This document shows positions 1 through 7,237 of a DNA stretch of 32,693 nucleotides, in pieces. The translations under genes were made by a program, and so were the position numbers. Source of the stretch: Candidatus Jordarchaeia archaeon (GTDB lineage: Archaea > Asgardarchaeota > Jordiarchaeia > Jordiarchaeales > Jordiarchaeaceae); contig JAHQXB010000125.1 in NCBI GenBank assembly GCA_029856435.1, positions 1 to 32,693 of the forward strand. The letters are read 5' to 3'. The notes beneath the pieces were generated by a model that ran no database searches, had not been told where the DNA came from, and saw only the letters and a program-made list of their open reading frames with translations. The first letter of the stretch is position 1, and the number at the start of each line of letters is the position of its first letter.

Positions 1-58
1 TTTGCGTCGTGGCGCCCAGTGGTTGTTTTGCCTCTTTGAGGGTGTATAATCGCTCCAT
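1..58 (-). CDS. N-terminal end of a probable IS607-type transposase (serine recombinase), cut by window edge
   Basis: Reading the minus strand from an ATG at 58 gives 19 codons, MERLYTLKEAKQPLGATTQ, open to the window edge. This resembles the start of a MerR-like helix-turn-helix as found at the N-terminus of IS607 TnpA serine recombinases, which typically begin 'LYTxKEAxxLLGVxTxT'. The HTH would select the site and the resolvase domain, outside the window, would cut. The P and A in 'QPLGATT' replace residues that are usually L and V, so the copy may be degraded. It could instead be another MerR/excisionase-type protein. Only 19 residues are visible, so the call rests on N-terminal resemblance alone. 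Confidence 0.45.
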   Translation of the reverse strand, partial: MERLYTLKEAKQPLGATTQ

Positions 59-227
59 AGGCATCTTGCTGTAGTTCAGCATAATTCTATTTAAACCGCT
101 ATTTTAGAACTGTTAGCATGGGCTTTAAATGGGATAGGTTTCATAAAAGTTTTTCTGGCAAAATGAGATTGTATATGAGAAAAGATGGGCCTGTTTCACG
201 GGGTGAACTCGAAGACGCTTGTATTTT

Positions 228-1271
228 TCACGAAGTTTTCACGTCCAAAAACTTTTGGTCTTCGATTAACCGCATTAATCTTTTCAATCTTTCTTCGAGG
301 GGTGGGTGCTTTTTAAGTAGGGATTTATATTTTTTGAAAAGGTGCATAACCGCCTTGTTTTTTATCAGTATCCCGGAGTCGTCGGTATTTTCTGCTATTT
401 TAATTAGGGCTGATGCTAGGGCTTCCGGCTTCTTGGTGATGCGGGAGGAAACCATGTCTGCGAGAAATTCTCGTTCTCGGTAGATAGCGGACTCTATAAA
501 GTATCCGAGAGGGTTGTAGAACATAACTGCTCTGAGAAATGAGGATGCTTTTCTAACAAAGCCATCTCTATTCAGTATGTGAGCTGATTCGTGGCCCAAG
601 CAAGCTTCCAATTCCTCCTCGTCTAGTAGGTCGAGTAAACCGCTTGAAATAACTATGAGAGGTTTTTTCCTTCTATCATCTACAGTAAACACTATGGGTC
701 TCCCAAGCTTGAAAATGAAGAGTTCCGGTACAGGTATTTTCATCAGTTGGGCGAGTTTTTTAGTTATTTTTTTTATCTGGCTGTGGCTCGTAAAATTATT
801 ATTGTGTGTAGCGACGAGTTGGGATTTAAATAAATGGGTGCGGCTACCAAAAAGTTTTATTCCTTTGAACATGAAAACGAATACAAAACAAGCAACAACT
901 AGTTGGAAGCCGCAGTAAATTAAGAAATCGACACTTAATTTTTCAATCATTGGGGCAAATGAGTAGTTGTGAAGGAAAAAGTAAACTTGGAAAATTACTG
1001 CTCTTATAGGGAAAAAAAGAAGGGGTAGCAAAAGAGCGAAAAACCAAACCTTGGTTTTTATCGAGTAAGCGTCTTGTTTCACAATTTTACAAATGATAAG
1101 CGATATAAGGGGCATAGAAAGAACCAAACACACTAAAAATGATTGAATCATCTCGAGGGGCATAACAAATTGGTGATAGCCGAGCAGGAATTGGATATTG
1201 GTTTTTAGGGTTTCTTGAATAAATCTGACAATGAATTCTAATAGCTTAGAAAGTTCCTGAAACAGGTTCAT
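228..1271 (-). CDS. membrane-bound M56/M48-type zinc metallopeptidase (BlaR1-like)
   Basis: This is a 347-residue integral membrane peptidase. Hydrophobic segments lie at about residues 42-62, 76-98 and 115-137, followed by a cytosolic-type protease domain. The zinc site is HESAH at 227-231 (HExxH), and the likely third ligand is E268 in 'EREFLAD'. The ATG overlaps the stop of the upstream BlaI-like gene by ATGA, so the two are translationally coupled. In bacteria BlaR1/MecR1 peptidases of this type cleave or inactivate BlaI/MecI after sensing a beta-lactam outside the cell. No extracellular penicillin-binding sensor domain follows here; the protein ends about 75 residues after the third ligand. 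The sensed signal is therefore unknown. HtpX-like M48 quality-control protease is the alternative, but the BlaI neighbour favours a signalling role. Confidence 0.8.
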   Translation of the reverse strand: MNLFQELSKLLEFIVRFIQETLKTNIQFLLGYHQFVMPLEMIQSFLVCLVLSMPLISLIICKIVKQDAYSIKTKVWFFALLLPLLFFPIRAVIFQVYFFLHNYSFAPMIEKLSVDFLIYCGFQLVVACFVFVFMFKGIKLFGSRTHLFKSQLVATHNNNFTSHSQIKKITKKLAQLMKIPVPELFIFKLGRPIVFTVDDRRKKPLIVISSGLLDLLDEEELEACLGHESAHILNRDGFVRKASSFLRAVMFYNPLGYFIESAIYREREFLADMVSSRITKKPEALASALIKIAENTDDSGILIKNKAVMHLFKKYKSLLKKHPPLEERLKRLMRLIEDQKFLDVKTS

Positions 1272-1714
1272 TTATTAGACTCGCCCCTACTCCTTATCTT
1301 TTTTAGTTGTCTTTTTATTTCCTCTATCACCTCAGGGTTATTTAAATTTAGGTTTTCGAGCAAAAACATAATTGTGGGTTCCTCAAATGATTCGAAGAGC
1401 CCGCTGAGAACATTTCTTGCAACTAGCTCCTCAAATTCTTTCCTAGTAAGGGCAGGAGAATAAACATAGTATATCCCTCCCTCTCTAATGAGCTCCCTCT
1501 CCACAAGCTTTTTCTTATATAGCCTGTCCAGAATCGTAGCCACAGTGTTAAAAGCTACAGGTCTCCTAACTCTTATATCTTCGTGGATAGCTCGAACAGA
1601 AGCTTTTTTAAGCCTCCAAACAGTCTCCATCACTTCCGATTCTAGATCACCCAAAACCGTAGACAAATCCTTCTCATGGGGTTTGAATTCGTAAACTTTA
1701 GGTTCGTCAACCAA
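1268..1714 (-). CDS. blaI: BlaI/MecI/CopY-family winged-helix repressor
   Basis: The protein carries the winged-helix core of the penicillinase-repressor family: 'LGDLESEVMETVW', a recognition-helix region around 'FNTVATILDRLYKKKLVER', a wing with 'REGGIYYVYSPAL', then a helical dimerisation tail. Such proteins bind palindromic operators as dimers and are released when the partner M56 peptidase acts. I chose a TTG at 1714 because GGAGGGA (1730-1724) sits about 10 bases upstream. The frame stays open to another TTG at 1744, which lacks a Shine-Dalgarno and would add 10 residues. It is followed by the metallopeptidase with an ATGA overlap. The probable target is the divergent ABC operon, whose promoter has tandem palindromes; no matching site was found upstream of this gene itself. 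Confidence 0.85.
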   Translation of the reverse strand: MVDEPKVYEFKPHEKDLSTVLGDLESEVMETVWRLKKASVRAIHEDIRVRRPVAFNTVATILDRLYKKKLVERELIREGGIYYVYSPALTRKEFEELVARNVLSGLFESFEEPTIMFLLENLNLNNPEVIEEIKRQLKKIRSRGESNK

Positions 1715-2100
1715 AGTTATTCTTCCCTCCACTCTTTTAAACAAAAACGTGTAAAAAACTTAAGGGCAAATCAATTTTGTCCCCTCTTTCCCATTGGCAC
1801 AGCGTAATGGGAGTGTTTTTGCTCTGGGTAATACCTGTATATTCTTCTTGATTGTTGAGGGTGTAAAAGAGGTACAAGTTCTCACATTCAAATCCAAGAC
1901 TCGCTAGAAAAGCTGGATGAAACACTCCCATGCCTTCAAACAAAGCTCTTCACCCTTCTACTATTTTTATTTGGTGACTTAGGATATTAGTGGCTCATTT
2001 TGAGGCTGGTACTTAAATAGGCTTTAACAATACTCTTTGGGTTTGAGTGAGTTTAATTGGCTTTTTTGTTTTACCGTAATTTTTATATACCCACGCCGGA

Positions 2101-2110
2101 CATATAAATT
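2101..2110 (+). promoter_or_regulatory. TATA box of the ABC export operon
   Basis: CATATAAATT is an archaeal TATA-like element about 70 bases upstream of the first ATG at 2175. Transcription would start near 2130. A second, weaker element (TTTTATATAC) lies about 18 bases further upstream. Confidence 0.5.
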
Positions 2111-2111
2111 T

Positions 2112-2128
2112 AACTACGAAATGTAGTT
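2112..2128 (+). promoter_or_regulatory. operator palindrome 1 (BlaI-type half-sites)
   Basis: AACTAC-GAAAT-GTAGTT is a perfect 6-base inverted repeat with a 5-base spacer, immediately downstream of the TATA box. The ACTAC/GTAGT half-sites resemble the TACTAC...GTAGTA core of BlaI/MecI operators, whose spacer as I recall it is one base shorter. A dimer bound here would block transcription initiation. Confidence 0.6.
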
Positions 2129-2131
2129 TAT

Positions 2132-2146
2132 ACTACGAGCAATAGT
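2132..2146 (+). promoter_or_regulatory. operator palindrome 2 (BlaI-type half-sites)
   Basis: ACTAC-GAGCA-ATAGT repeats the layout of the first palindrome with one mismatch in the right arm. The two left arms are 19 bases apart (2113 and 2132), close to two helical turns, and the second site falls on the expected transcription start. Tandem sites suggest cooperative repressor binding. Confidence 0.5.
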
Positions 2147-2174
2147 TTAATCAAGAAAAGGAAAAGGAAAAACA

Positions 2175-2861
2175 ATGAAGAAAAACCCACTACTACTATT
2201 AATACTAGTACTAACCATAAGCCTGTCAATACCCCTACTAACAGCCCAAACCCAACAAGTCTACGCCCAACCCGTAAGCCACACATACACATTCACAGAA
2301 ACCGTACCCGGAGACCACACAAACGTTGAAGTAAATTTCACCGTGACCACCGACACCGGAATTCTACTAGAGGGCAACATAGCAGTATGGATCCTCAGAA
2401 TCAACGCCAAAAGTAGCAGCACCATAAATAACATAACCATTAACGGTGAGTCCAAAGGAACGAAAATAAGCCTAGGACTACTGCTACCACTTTCTGACGC
2501 CTTTTCCTCCGACACAAATATGACCCCACTACCCCCCCTCCGAAATAGCTTTACCCTTGCGAAGTCTGAAAACGTGTTATTATTTACAGGTATTGCGGGT
2601 CTCCCCGCTCAGATTTCATTTAATCTCAGCGTAACCATAGAACCTTCATCTGGAAGTCCGACGACTGTTTATTTGGCTAGTGACGTGCCAACGGTGTCTT
2701 TGATACTACCCAATCCGGGCAATGCTCCGCCGGTAATTAACTATTACCTCATATTATTGTACTCCATGGTTTTTCTTGTGCCTATATCGATGATTCTCTC
2801 AAATCGCTGGTTGAGGAATCGCAAAATGAAGAAAGAAGTAGTTGGAGGAGGTGCAGTGTGA
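2175..2861 (+). CDS. exported, membrane-anchored protein of the ABC operon (unknown function)
   Basis: This 228-residue protein has a classic signal peptide (MKKNP, then a long Leu/Ile-rich core ending near 'VYAQP'), an outside domain of about 150 residues rich in Thr/Ser with several N-x-T/S sequons (NFT, NIT, NLS), and a C-terminal membrane segment near 189-207 followed by the basic tail 'RWLRNRKMKK'. It is therefore a type I surface protein. The ATG has AAGGAAAAGGA upstream. It is the first gene after the twin-palindrome promoter, and the next gene starts one base after its stop. I do not recognise a family. Base use changes inside the gene: up to about 2500 the coding strand is A/C-rich, then G/T-rich. 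Its place in the operon suggests an accessory subunit of the exporter. Confidence 0.75.
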   Translation: MKKNPLLLLILVLTISLSIPLLTAQTQQVYAQPVSHTYTFTETVPGDHTNVEVNFTVTTDTGILLEGNIAVWILRINAKSSSTINNITINGESKGTKISLGLLLPLSDAFSSDTNMTPLPPLRNSFTLAKSENVLLFTGIAGLPAQISFNLSVTIEPSSGSPTTVYLASDVPTVSLILPNPGNAPPVINYYLILLYSMVFLVPISMILSNRWLRNRKMKKEVVGGGAV

Positions 2862-2862
2862 G

Positions 2863-3573
2863 GTGCGGAACAGAATTTTAGTTTTCCTTGTGGCACTCGC
2901 TGTGATTGTAGGCATAACTTCTGCGGTTTATTTCCAGGCAGAACCTACACCAACTTATCCCAACACCCCCTTTGTATTGTATTATCTTAAGTATGACTAT
3001 ACTGTGCAGAGTAACGGTACCGCTACTACAAGTGGGTTAACATCGAGTGTGGTTTGGTTTGAGGGTTACGCTGATCCAAACACGGTTGTGGTTGCTGAGA
3101 GAGACGGCTTTTCGCCAATTCAATATAGTGAGGTAAATCTTTACACGCGGGAAACAAATACCACTGGAGTGCACTTTCTGTGGTGGATTCCTCCCTGGTT
3201 GCCGATTGGGGCTCCTGTGAGCATAGGTAATAATACTGGTGTTATCGTGGGTGAAACTGAGTTAAAGGCGCAACAATTGGTGAGAAATACAAAGACGGCC
3301 TTTTATTCAGGGTCGGATAGAACTATTATCGCTAACTATGATACAAATAGTGGTTTTCTAATCCAGTTAGAAATCAAAGAAGGAGAAAAGATAAGCATTT
3401 ACCAACTGCAATCCACTCTCGGAGCTTCTCTTGGAGTCTCCAACTATTACTATGCGCGTGTAATCTTCCTATGCTTATTCATACCTGCCTTGGTGATTTT
3501 CATATTGACACTTCCTTGGCCTTGGAGAAGGTGGAGTCAGAGCTTATCTAAATTTCTAAGAAAGGAGGTTTAG
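2863..3573 (+). CDS. second membrane-anchored extracellular protein of the ABC operon
   Basis: The 236-residue product has an N-terminal membrane segment ('ILVFLVALAVIVGITSAVYF'), an outside domain of about 170 residues with several N-x-S/T sequons, and a C-terminal membrane helix ('IFLCLFIPALVIFILTL') followed by a basic, Trp-rich end. GTG at 2863 is the likely start: it lies one base after the previous stop with GGAGGAGGTG about 10 bases upstream. A TTG at 2842 would overlap the preceding gene. Both membrane ends place the central domain outside, like the preceding protein. I recognise no known family. It may form a complex with the preceding surface protein and the ABC permease. Confidence 0.7.
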   Translation: MRNRILVFLVALAVIVGITSAVYFQAEPTPTYPNTPFVLYYLKYDYTVQSNGTATTSGLTSSVVWFEGYADPNTVVVAERDGFSPIQYSEVNLYTRETNTTGVHFLWWIPPWLPIGAPVSIGNNTGVIVGETELKAQQLVRNTKTAFYSGSDRTIIANYDTNSGFLIQLEIKEGEKISIYQLQSTLGASLGVSNYYYARVIFLCLFIPALVIFILTLPWPWRRWSQSLSKFLRKEV

Positions 3574-3584
3574 GTGGCATCGGC

Positions 3585-4529
3585 ATGTTAGCTATCGAAA
3601 CAAAAAATCTAAAAAAGAGGTTCGGAAACTTTCACGCTCTAAGGGGAATCAACTTGGAAGTTGAGAAAGGAACCTGCTACGGTCTTCTAGGACCCAATGG
3701 AGCCGGAAAAACAACTACTATTAAAATCATACTGGGCCTGTTGTCACCAACAGAAGGCGAAGTCAAAGTTTTTGGGTACAAGGCGGGTTCATTCCAAGCC
3801 AGACAGAAAATAGGCTATTTGCCAGAGAGGGTAGGATACTATGCCCACGTTAAAGCCATTGACTTCCTGCGCTACATTGGAATCCTATCAAACATGTCAT
3901 CAGTAGACTTAGATGCCCGCGCAGAGGAACTACTGGAGTGGGTTGGACTCGGAGGTTGGGGTGAATCACCCATAGGTAATTTGAGTGCCGGAATGAAGCA
4001 GCGTCTCGGACTAGCTATGGCAGTAATGGGTGAACCCGAACTAGTGATTCTTGATGAGCCAACTAGTAATCTTGATCCTATAGGGAGAAGCGAGATACTG
4101 GAGAAAATAAAGGAGATAACTGAAGAGGGAAGAACTGTGTTTATTTCCAGTCATGTTCTTCCTGAGATCGAGGTTGTCAGCGACTACGTGGGAATTATTC
4201 ACAGAGGAGAAATGATAAAACAGGGCAAACTGAAAGACATAAAGAAGGCCGAATTGAGAAAAGGGAAGCACGACTACGAGCTCATTGTTGATAAACCCGA
4301 GGCGATTATTTCCGAGTTACAAAAGGCGCCCTTTGTTGCAAGTGTAACCCGAAGCGACGACCGCATACTCATAAAAGCAACAGATTTAGACCAATTGGGC
4401 CAGAACCTACCAAAAATACTAGTCGACGCAAAAGTTCAATTAGTCAAATTCGCCCCTCTGGGTGAAAGCCTCCAAGACATTTTCCTACAAATAATGGGGG
4501 AAACACAAAATGAGCAAAAAAAGAGTTAA
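3585..4529 (+). CDS. ABC transporter ATP-binding protein
   Basis: This 314-residue ATPase has Walker A GPNGAGKT (36-43), signature LSAGM (133-137), Walker B VILDEP (154-159) and an H-loop 'SSHVLPE' near 188. It follows the CcmA/NatA-type layout that works with ABC-2 permeases, with about 100 extra C-terminal residues. The Shine-Dalgarno AAAGGAGG spans the end of the previous gene. The 3' end overlaps the permease gene by 20 bases, so the two are translationally linked. It would power export of a lipid, peptide or drug; the substrate cannot be read from the sequence. Confidence 0.92.
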   Translation: MLAIETKNLKKRFGNFHALRGINLEVEKGTCYGLLGPNGAGKTTTIKIILGLLSPTEGEVKVFGYKAGSFQARQKIGYLPERVGYYAHVKAIDFLRYIGILSNMSSVDLDARAEELLEWVGLGGWGESPIGNLSAGMKQRLGLAMAVMGEPELVILDEPTSNLDPIGRSEILEKIKEITEEGRTVFISSHVLPEIEVVSDYVGIIHRGEMIKQGKLKDIKKAELRKGKHDYELIVDKPEAIISELQKAPFVASVTRSDDRILIKATDLDQLGQNLPKILVDAKVQLVKFAPLGESLQDIFLQIMGETQNEQKKS

Positions 4530-5556
4530 AACCAGAACGGTTCCAGAAAAACCAATAACAGTAGAGGAATCTTTAAGCGATAGAGCAGTCAACCTTTTAA
4601 ACCAGTCTATACGCCTCTGTTGGGAAGAAGTGAAAAACGCCTATAGGACAAAATCCTTCGTCGCCTTCGCTGCACTAATGGTGCTGCCCATGATAATAAT
4701 CCTCGTATCCTATGCAGTTACACAGTATCCCGACATGTTTAACCAGGTGCAAATCAGCCTATTCCTAAACGGCATATATGGAGAGGACGGAGCAATACTA
4801 ACCTTCAGAGACATTTTCGCAGGAACAATGGGCATAAGCACAGGACTCAGGGGTGGAATGGGCGGCTTTGCAACAATATACTACCTTGGGGTACCGATAA
4901 TCGCCATAGTAACAATTCTTACCTCCGGGATTATAGCTGGAGACCGCGAACATGGCACCCTACCCATATATGTCTCAAAACCAGTCTACAAAATTCAACT
5001 CGTTCTAACCAAGTTCTTGGGATTCGCTTTTATCAGCCTAATCTTAACCGGCCTAGTTTATTACACAATGTACTTCATATTTGCATTTTCTATCCTCGAA
5101 CCACTAGGAATACTAATGGAGGGCATAAGCTACACAATATACGTCCCAAACAATTTAACCATGGTAACCTGGCTTTTCATTTTAACAGTCGGCTCCGTCA
5201 CCACACTGTTCTCATCCATAATCGACCGCCCAATTCTTGCCGGCGTCATCGCCCTAATATATTTACTTGTTGTATCCTTCTTCTCAAGCTTCCTAATGTT
5301 TTTCCTAGGATCAATCGCCGACGCATTAAAATATCTTGACCTCGGGGGTTTAGCAACCAACATACTAAACGTAAACATTCTAGGATTCGAATACTACCAA
5401 GCAATATGGAACATAATCTCAAGCTTCGGCTTCATGGCACAACAACTACTAGGACAACTAGTAGACCCAACTACCGCCACCACAATACTAATCTCAATAT
5501 TACTTGTAACCCTCGGAGCAGCCTGCATAATAACACAGATACGCGAAGTAAAATAA
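4510..5556 (+). CDS. ABC-2 type transporter permease
   Basis: The 348-residue membrane protein has a soluble N-terminus of about 45 residues and then roughly six hydrophobic segments. The motif 'AGDREHGTLPIYVSKPV' is typical of ABC-2/NosY-like permeases at the cytoplasmic coupling helix. It overlaps the ATPase gene by 20 bases and ends the operon; a T-tract follows 14 bases later. With the ATPase and two surface-anchored partners it forms a complete exporter candidate. Members of this class move lipids, antimicrobial peptides or assembly factors; no substrate is evident. Confidence 0.88.
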   Translation: MSKKRVKTRTVPEKPITVEESLSDRAVNLLNQSIRLCWEEVKNAYRTKSFVAFAALMVLPMIIILVSYAVTQYPDMFNQVQISLFLNGIYGEDGAILTFRDIFAGTMGISTGLRGGMGGFATIYYLGVPIIAIVTILTSGIIAGDREHGTLPIYVSKPVYKIQLVLTKFLGFAFISLILTGLVYYTMYFIFAFSILEPLGILMEGISYTIYVPNNLTMVTWLFILTVGSVTTLFSSIIDRPILAGVIALIYLLVVSFFSSFLMFFLGSIADALKYLDLGGLATNILNVNILGFEYYQAIWNIISSFGFMAQQLLGQLVDPTTATTILISILLVTLGAACIITQIREVK

Positions 5557-5569
5557 CCCCCCACTATTA

Positions 5570-5576
5570 TTTTTTT
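5570..5576 (+). terminator. T-tract terminator after ABC operon
   Basis: A run of seven T lies 14 bases after the permease stop. Oligo-T on the non-template strand is the usual archaeal termination signal. There is no stem, which archaea do not need. Confidence 0.45.
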
Positions 5577-5671
5577 ATTCAAACAAAATCAAAGCAACCC
5601 CCTAAAAAAGGAAAAACAACATCTAAAGCTGGCGCTCGCCCACTGAACCAAGTCAAAATAAAAAAGAAGAT

Positions 5672-6472
5672 TCAGGTTTTAATTTTGCCCATATTCTTCA
5701 AAATATCTAAGGCCACCTTTCGACCGCTAAGCATGACTCCTCCAAAAATTGGTCCCATTCTGGGTCCGCCGGAGACTGCATTCGCTGCCATTCCTGCTAC
5801 ATATAGGCCGGGGTATACTTGTTTTGTGTATGCTACAAGCATTTTTTCTCCTATGTCTGCCCACATGGGCTTTTCTCCTATGATTTTTCCAGTTTCTGTT
5901 TCTAGTTTTGCTCCTGGGATTTTTCTTTGGACTATTTGGCATATTTCGGCAGCGTGTCCTGTTGCGTCTACTACATATTTGCATCTGATGGTCATAGGGT
6001 CTACGTGCAATTTGGCCATGTTTACCGCTGTCCACTGTATTACTACTCCGGTGATTTTGTCCGCTTCTCGAATCATGACGTCTTCGATGCCTATTAGGTT
6101 GAAAATCTTGGCTCCGGCGTCTATCGCGCCTGCTGTTAGTTTTGCTACGGTTTCCAAAGAGTTTGCTACAAAGTAGCCTTCTTGGAGTTCTTCGGTCTTT
6201 ATGCCAAACTCGTCCAGTATAAATTTGCCCTCTTTTTGCACTACTATTTTGTTGAACATCATTCCCCCACCGTGGCATCCTCCTCCAGTGCTGAGTTTTC
6301 TTTCGAACACCACGGTTTTGGCCCCTCCCTCCGCAAGATACTTGGCTGCTACTAGTCCTGAGGGTCCAGAGCCGGCGATTACGACATCTACATCTGTAGA
6401 GTCAATTAGTTCCTTCATGTACGCGTTTATTATTAGTTTGGTTATCACAATTTCGTCTAAACCAGTTGCCAT
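5672..6472 (-). CDS. thi4: thiazole synthase Thi4, sulfide-dependent type
   Basis: This 266-residue enzyme makes the ADP-thiazole precursor of thiamine from NAD and glycine. The N-terminal dinucleotide motif is GSGPSG (34-39), followed by the family signature around 'GGGCHGGGMMFNKIVV' (63-78) and 'VDATGH' (168-173). At the position of the yeast suicide cysteine the protein has His156 ('AKLHVDP'), as in methanogen enzymes that take sulfur from free sulfide and turn over catalytically. That implies a sulfidic, anoxic setting. The usual residue before HGGG is Trp or similar; here it is Cys66-His67. GGAGG lies 7 bases before the ATG. ThiC is encoded about 10 kb away, so both thiamine branches are represented. 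Confidence 0.92.
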   Translation of the reverse strand: MATGLDEIVITKLIINAYMKELIDSTDVDVVIAGSGPSGLVAAKYLAEGGAKTVVFERKLSTGGGCHGGGMMFNKIVVQKEGKFILDEFGIKTEELQEGYFVANSLETVAKLTAGAIDAGAKIFNLIGIEDVMIREADKITGVVIQWTAVNMAKLHVDPMTIRCKYVVDATGHAAEICQIVQRKIPGAKLETETGKIIGEKPMWADIGEKMLVAYTKQVYPGLYVAGMAANAVSGGPRMGPIFGGVMLSGRKVALDILKNMGKIKT

Positions 6473-6540
6473 CTTTTTTCCTCCAAACCGTAAAGATTTT
6501 AATTACTCGGTGGGTTGTTTTTTAAGCTTAGCTAATTATC

Positions 6541-6548
6541 ATATAAAT
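6541..6548 (-). promoter_or_regulatory. TATA box of thi4
   Basis: On the minus strand ATTTATAT lies about 70 bases upstream of the thi4 ATG. I saw no TPP riboswitch-like sequence in the leader. Confidence 0.4.
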
Positions 6549-6608
6549 CTAACGAAAAAATTTTTGGCTTTCTCGTGTGATTGTTCTACAAACATTTGTT
6601 TAACATTT

Positions 6609-6618
6609 ATTATAAATT
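6609..6618 (+). promoter_or_regulatory. TATA box of gcvH
   Basis: ATTATAAATT lies about 35 bases upstream of the gcvH ATG. The Shine-Dalgarno GGTAGGAGAG (6632-6641) sits between them, so the leader must be very short. Confidence 0.5.
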
Positions 6619-6649
6619 TAAATAGGTTTATGGTAGGAGAGATTTACTT

Positions 6650-7084
6650 ATGAAGCAGGTTGGAAAGTATCTATTCGCAGAGGAATTGTATTATACTAAG
6701 GATCATCTTTGGGCAAAAATTGAGGAAAATAACTATGTGAGGGTAGGCTGGAGTGACTTCGCTCAAAAGATTGCGGGGAAAGTTGTCTATATTAAGGTTA
6801 AAGAAGTAGGAACAAAATTGAAGCAGGAAGACGTGTTTGGCTCGATAGAAACTGGTAAGTATGTGGGAAAATTGTTTGCTCCTGTGGGTGGCATAATAAG
6901 GGAAATTGGTAAGGCTGTAAAAAATCCTAAGCTGGCAAATACTGATCCTTATGGGGAGGGTTGGTTTGTGCTTATCGAAGCTACAAATTTGGAAGAGGAC
7001 TTGGAGGAGCTGCTGCACGGTGAGGAAGCTCTTGAGTGGCTAAAAAGGGAAATAAAAGACAAAACCGGGGAAGAAGCGCAATAA
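6650..7084 (+). CDS. gcvH: glycine cleavage system H-like lipoyl carrier protein
   Basis: This 144-residue protein has the GcvH fold signature: 'TKDHLWAKIE', 'VGWSDFAQKIAGKVVYI', and the lipoyl hairpin 'GSIETGKYVGKLFAPVGG' with the attachment lysine at about K70, then 'PYGEGWFVLIE'. In the glycine cleavage system the lipoyl arm shuttles the aminomethyl group between P, T and L proteins. None of these partners, nor a lipoate ligase or synthase, is in the window. It could also serve as a lipoyl carrier in another reaction. The hairpin reads ETGK where many H proteins have ESVK, which is a usual level of variation. The C-terminal 20 residues are highly charged. Confidence 0.9.
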   Translation: MKQVGKYLFAEELYYTKDHLWAKIEENNYVRVGWSDFAQKIAGKVVYIKVKEVGTKLKQEDVFGSIETGKYVGKLFAPVGGIIREIGKAVKNPKLANTDPYGEGWFVLIEATNLEEDLEELLHGEEALEWLKREIKDKTGEEAQ

Positions 7085-7237
7085 TTGGGATTTGCTACGT
7101 TGCATCTTTTTTTAATTTATTTGGTTTGTAGTTTTTAGAAATTGTTTATTTGGCTTGTCTGTGTATTTAATTTGAAAATTGTTTCCGTTTGGTTTAAAAT
7201 TGTTTTAGGTATACTTCTTATTGGAGGGTTATTATAT

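Larger units (their letters stand above)
1745..2174. other. intergenic region between blaI-like gene and ABC operon
   Basis: These 430 bases separate two divergent transcription units. The right end (2082-2174) holds the TATA-like elements and palindromes of the ABC operon. A 68-codon minus-strand open frame covers 1737-1943, but it begins at TTG, overlaps the blaI start and resembles nothing I know. I see no RNA gene or repeat in the remainder. Confidence 0.6.

Noticed and set aside
1737-1943. 68-codon minus-strand ORF upstream of the BlaI-like gene
   Set aside because: TTG start without ribosome site, overlap with the blaI start region, no recognisable domain.
5406-6278. Long ORFs over the thi4 region in other frames (256 codons plus, 183 codons minus)
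   Set aside because: They are shadows of the permease end and thi4; composition is unprotein-like (Arg/Asn or Thr/Ser runs).
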